Shown: piece by piece, positions 5,293 to 5,347 of the stretch
How the letters are laid out: every line of letters begins with the position of its first letter
How positions within the stretch are numbered: position 1 is the stretch's first letter
DNA from: an uncultured Rhodopirellula sp.
GTDB lineage: Bacteria; Planctomycetota; Planctomycetia; Pirellulales; Pirellulaceae
NCBI GenBank assembly: GCA_913061385.1
Contig: CAJXTM010000347.1
Coordinates: forward strand, 1-5,347
Length of the DNA stretch: 5,347 nt
Direction of reading: 5' to 3'
Notes under the pieces: generated by a model
Databases searched by the model: none
What the model saw: only the letters and a program-made list of their open reading frames with translations
What the model was told of the DNA's origin: nothing
Position numbers and translations under genes: made by a program

Positions 5293-5305
5293 ATGACAAC
5301 AACCC
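5293..5305 (+). CDS. Possible start of a gene cut off by the right adapter
   Basis: ATG at 5293 opens MTTTP before the genomic insert ends at 5305. AGAGAA at 5280-5285, seven bases upstream, is a weak ribosome site. The palindrome-rich upstream region ending here makes a gene start plausible. With four complete codons, nothing can be said about the product, and a chance ATG is quite possible. Confidence 0.25.
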
Positions 5306-5347
5306 CTGTCTCTTATACACATCTCCGAGCCCACGAGACCGAGGCTG
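5306..5347 (-). other. Illumina/Nextera read-2 (i7) adapter, not genomic
   Basis: Bases 5306-5324 (CTGTCTCTTATACACATCT) are the reverse complement of the Tn5 mosaic end. Bases 5325-5339 (CCGAGCCCACGAGAC) complete the read-2 adapter. Bases 5340-5347 (CGAGGCTG) match a standard Nextera i7 index (N710). Together with the left adapter they bracket one intact library molecule. Genomic sequence ends at 5305. Confidence 0.99.

Overview
The window is one tagmented DNA fragment with sequencing-library adapter still attached at both ends. Bases 1-48 are an Illumina P5/Nextera read-1 adapter with index GTAAGGAG. Bases 5306-5347 are the reverse complement of the Nextera read-2 adapter with index CGAGGCTG. 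Only 49-5305 (5257 bp) is biological. Both terminal genes are therefore cut by library construction.

The insert looks like ordinary bacterial chromosome. Base composition is near even, GTG and TTG starts are used, spacing between genes is loose, and one gene is an exported protein with a class-II-cytochrome-like C-terminal CxxCH. The style of that protein and of the dGTPase-like protein suggests a planctomycete, perhaps Pirellulaceae. That is inference from protein style, not from a marker gene.

Layout, left to right: the 3' part of an RNase E/G gene (49-674, +); an imperfect hairpin (690-718) that may end its transcript; pdxJ, pyridoxine 5'-phosphate synthase (767-1489, +); a possible TATAAT promoter and a secreted haem-binding protein (1687-2634, +); a strong hairpin (2679-2714) in a convergent junction that may also hold a 52-codon frame overlapping the end of the next gene; a dGTP triphosphohydrolase-like HD protein (2795-3961, -); a 311-bp divergent intergenic region with two back-to-back inverted repeats; a single-domain MEKHLA protein (4273-4743, +); a 39-codon small gene with a good ribosome site (4772-4891, -); and about 400 bp rich in short palindromes that ends at a possible start codon (5293), cut by the right adapter.

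The recognised genes serve RNA turnover, vitamin B6 synthesis, dNTP hydrolysis, extracytoplasmic electron transfer or haem binding, and an unknown sensory-type role. They form no evident single pathway or operon. I see no CRISPR array, transposase, phage gene, toxin-antitoxin pair, rRNA or tRNA, and no convincing undescribed multi-gene system. The best leads are the 39-residue small protein, the internally repeated cytochrome-like protein, the small frame overlapping dgt, and the inverted repeats next to dgt and at the right end.
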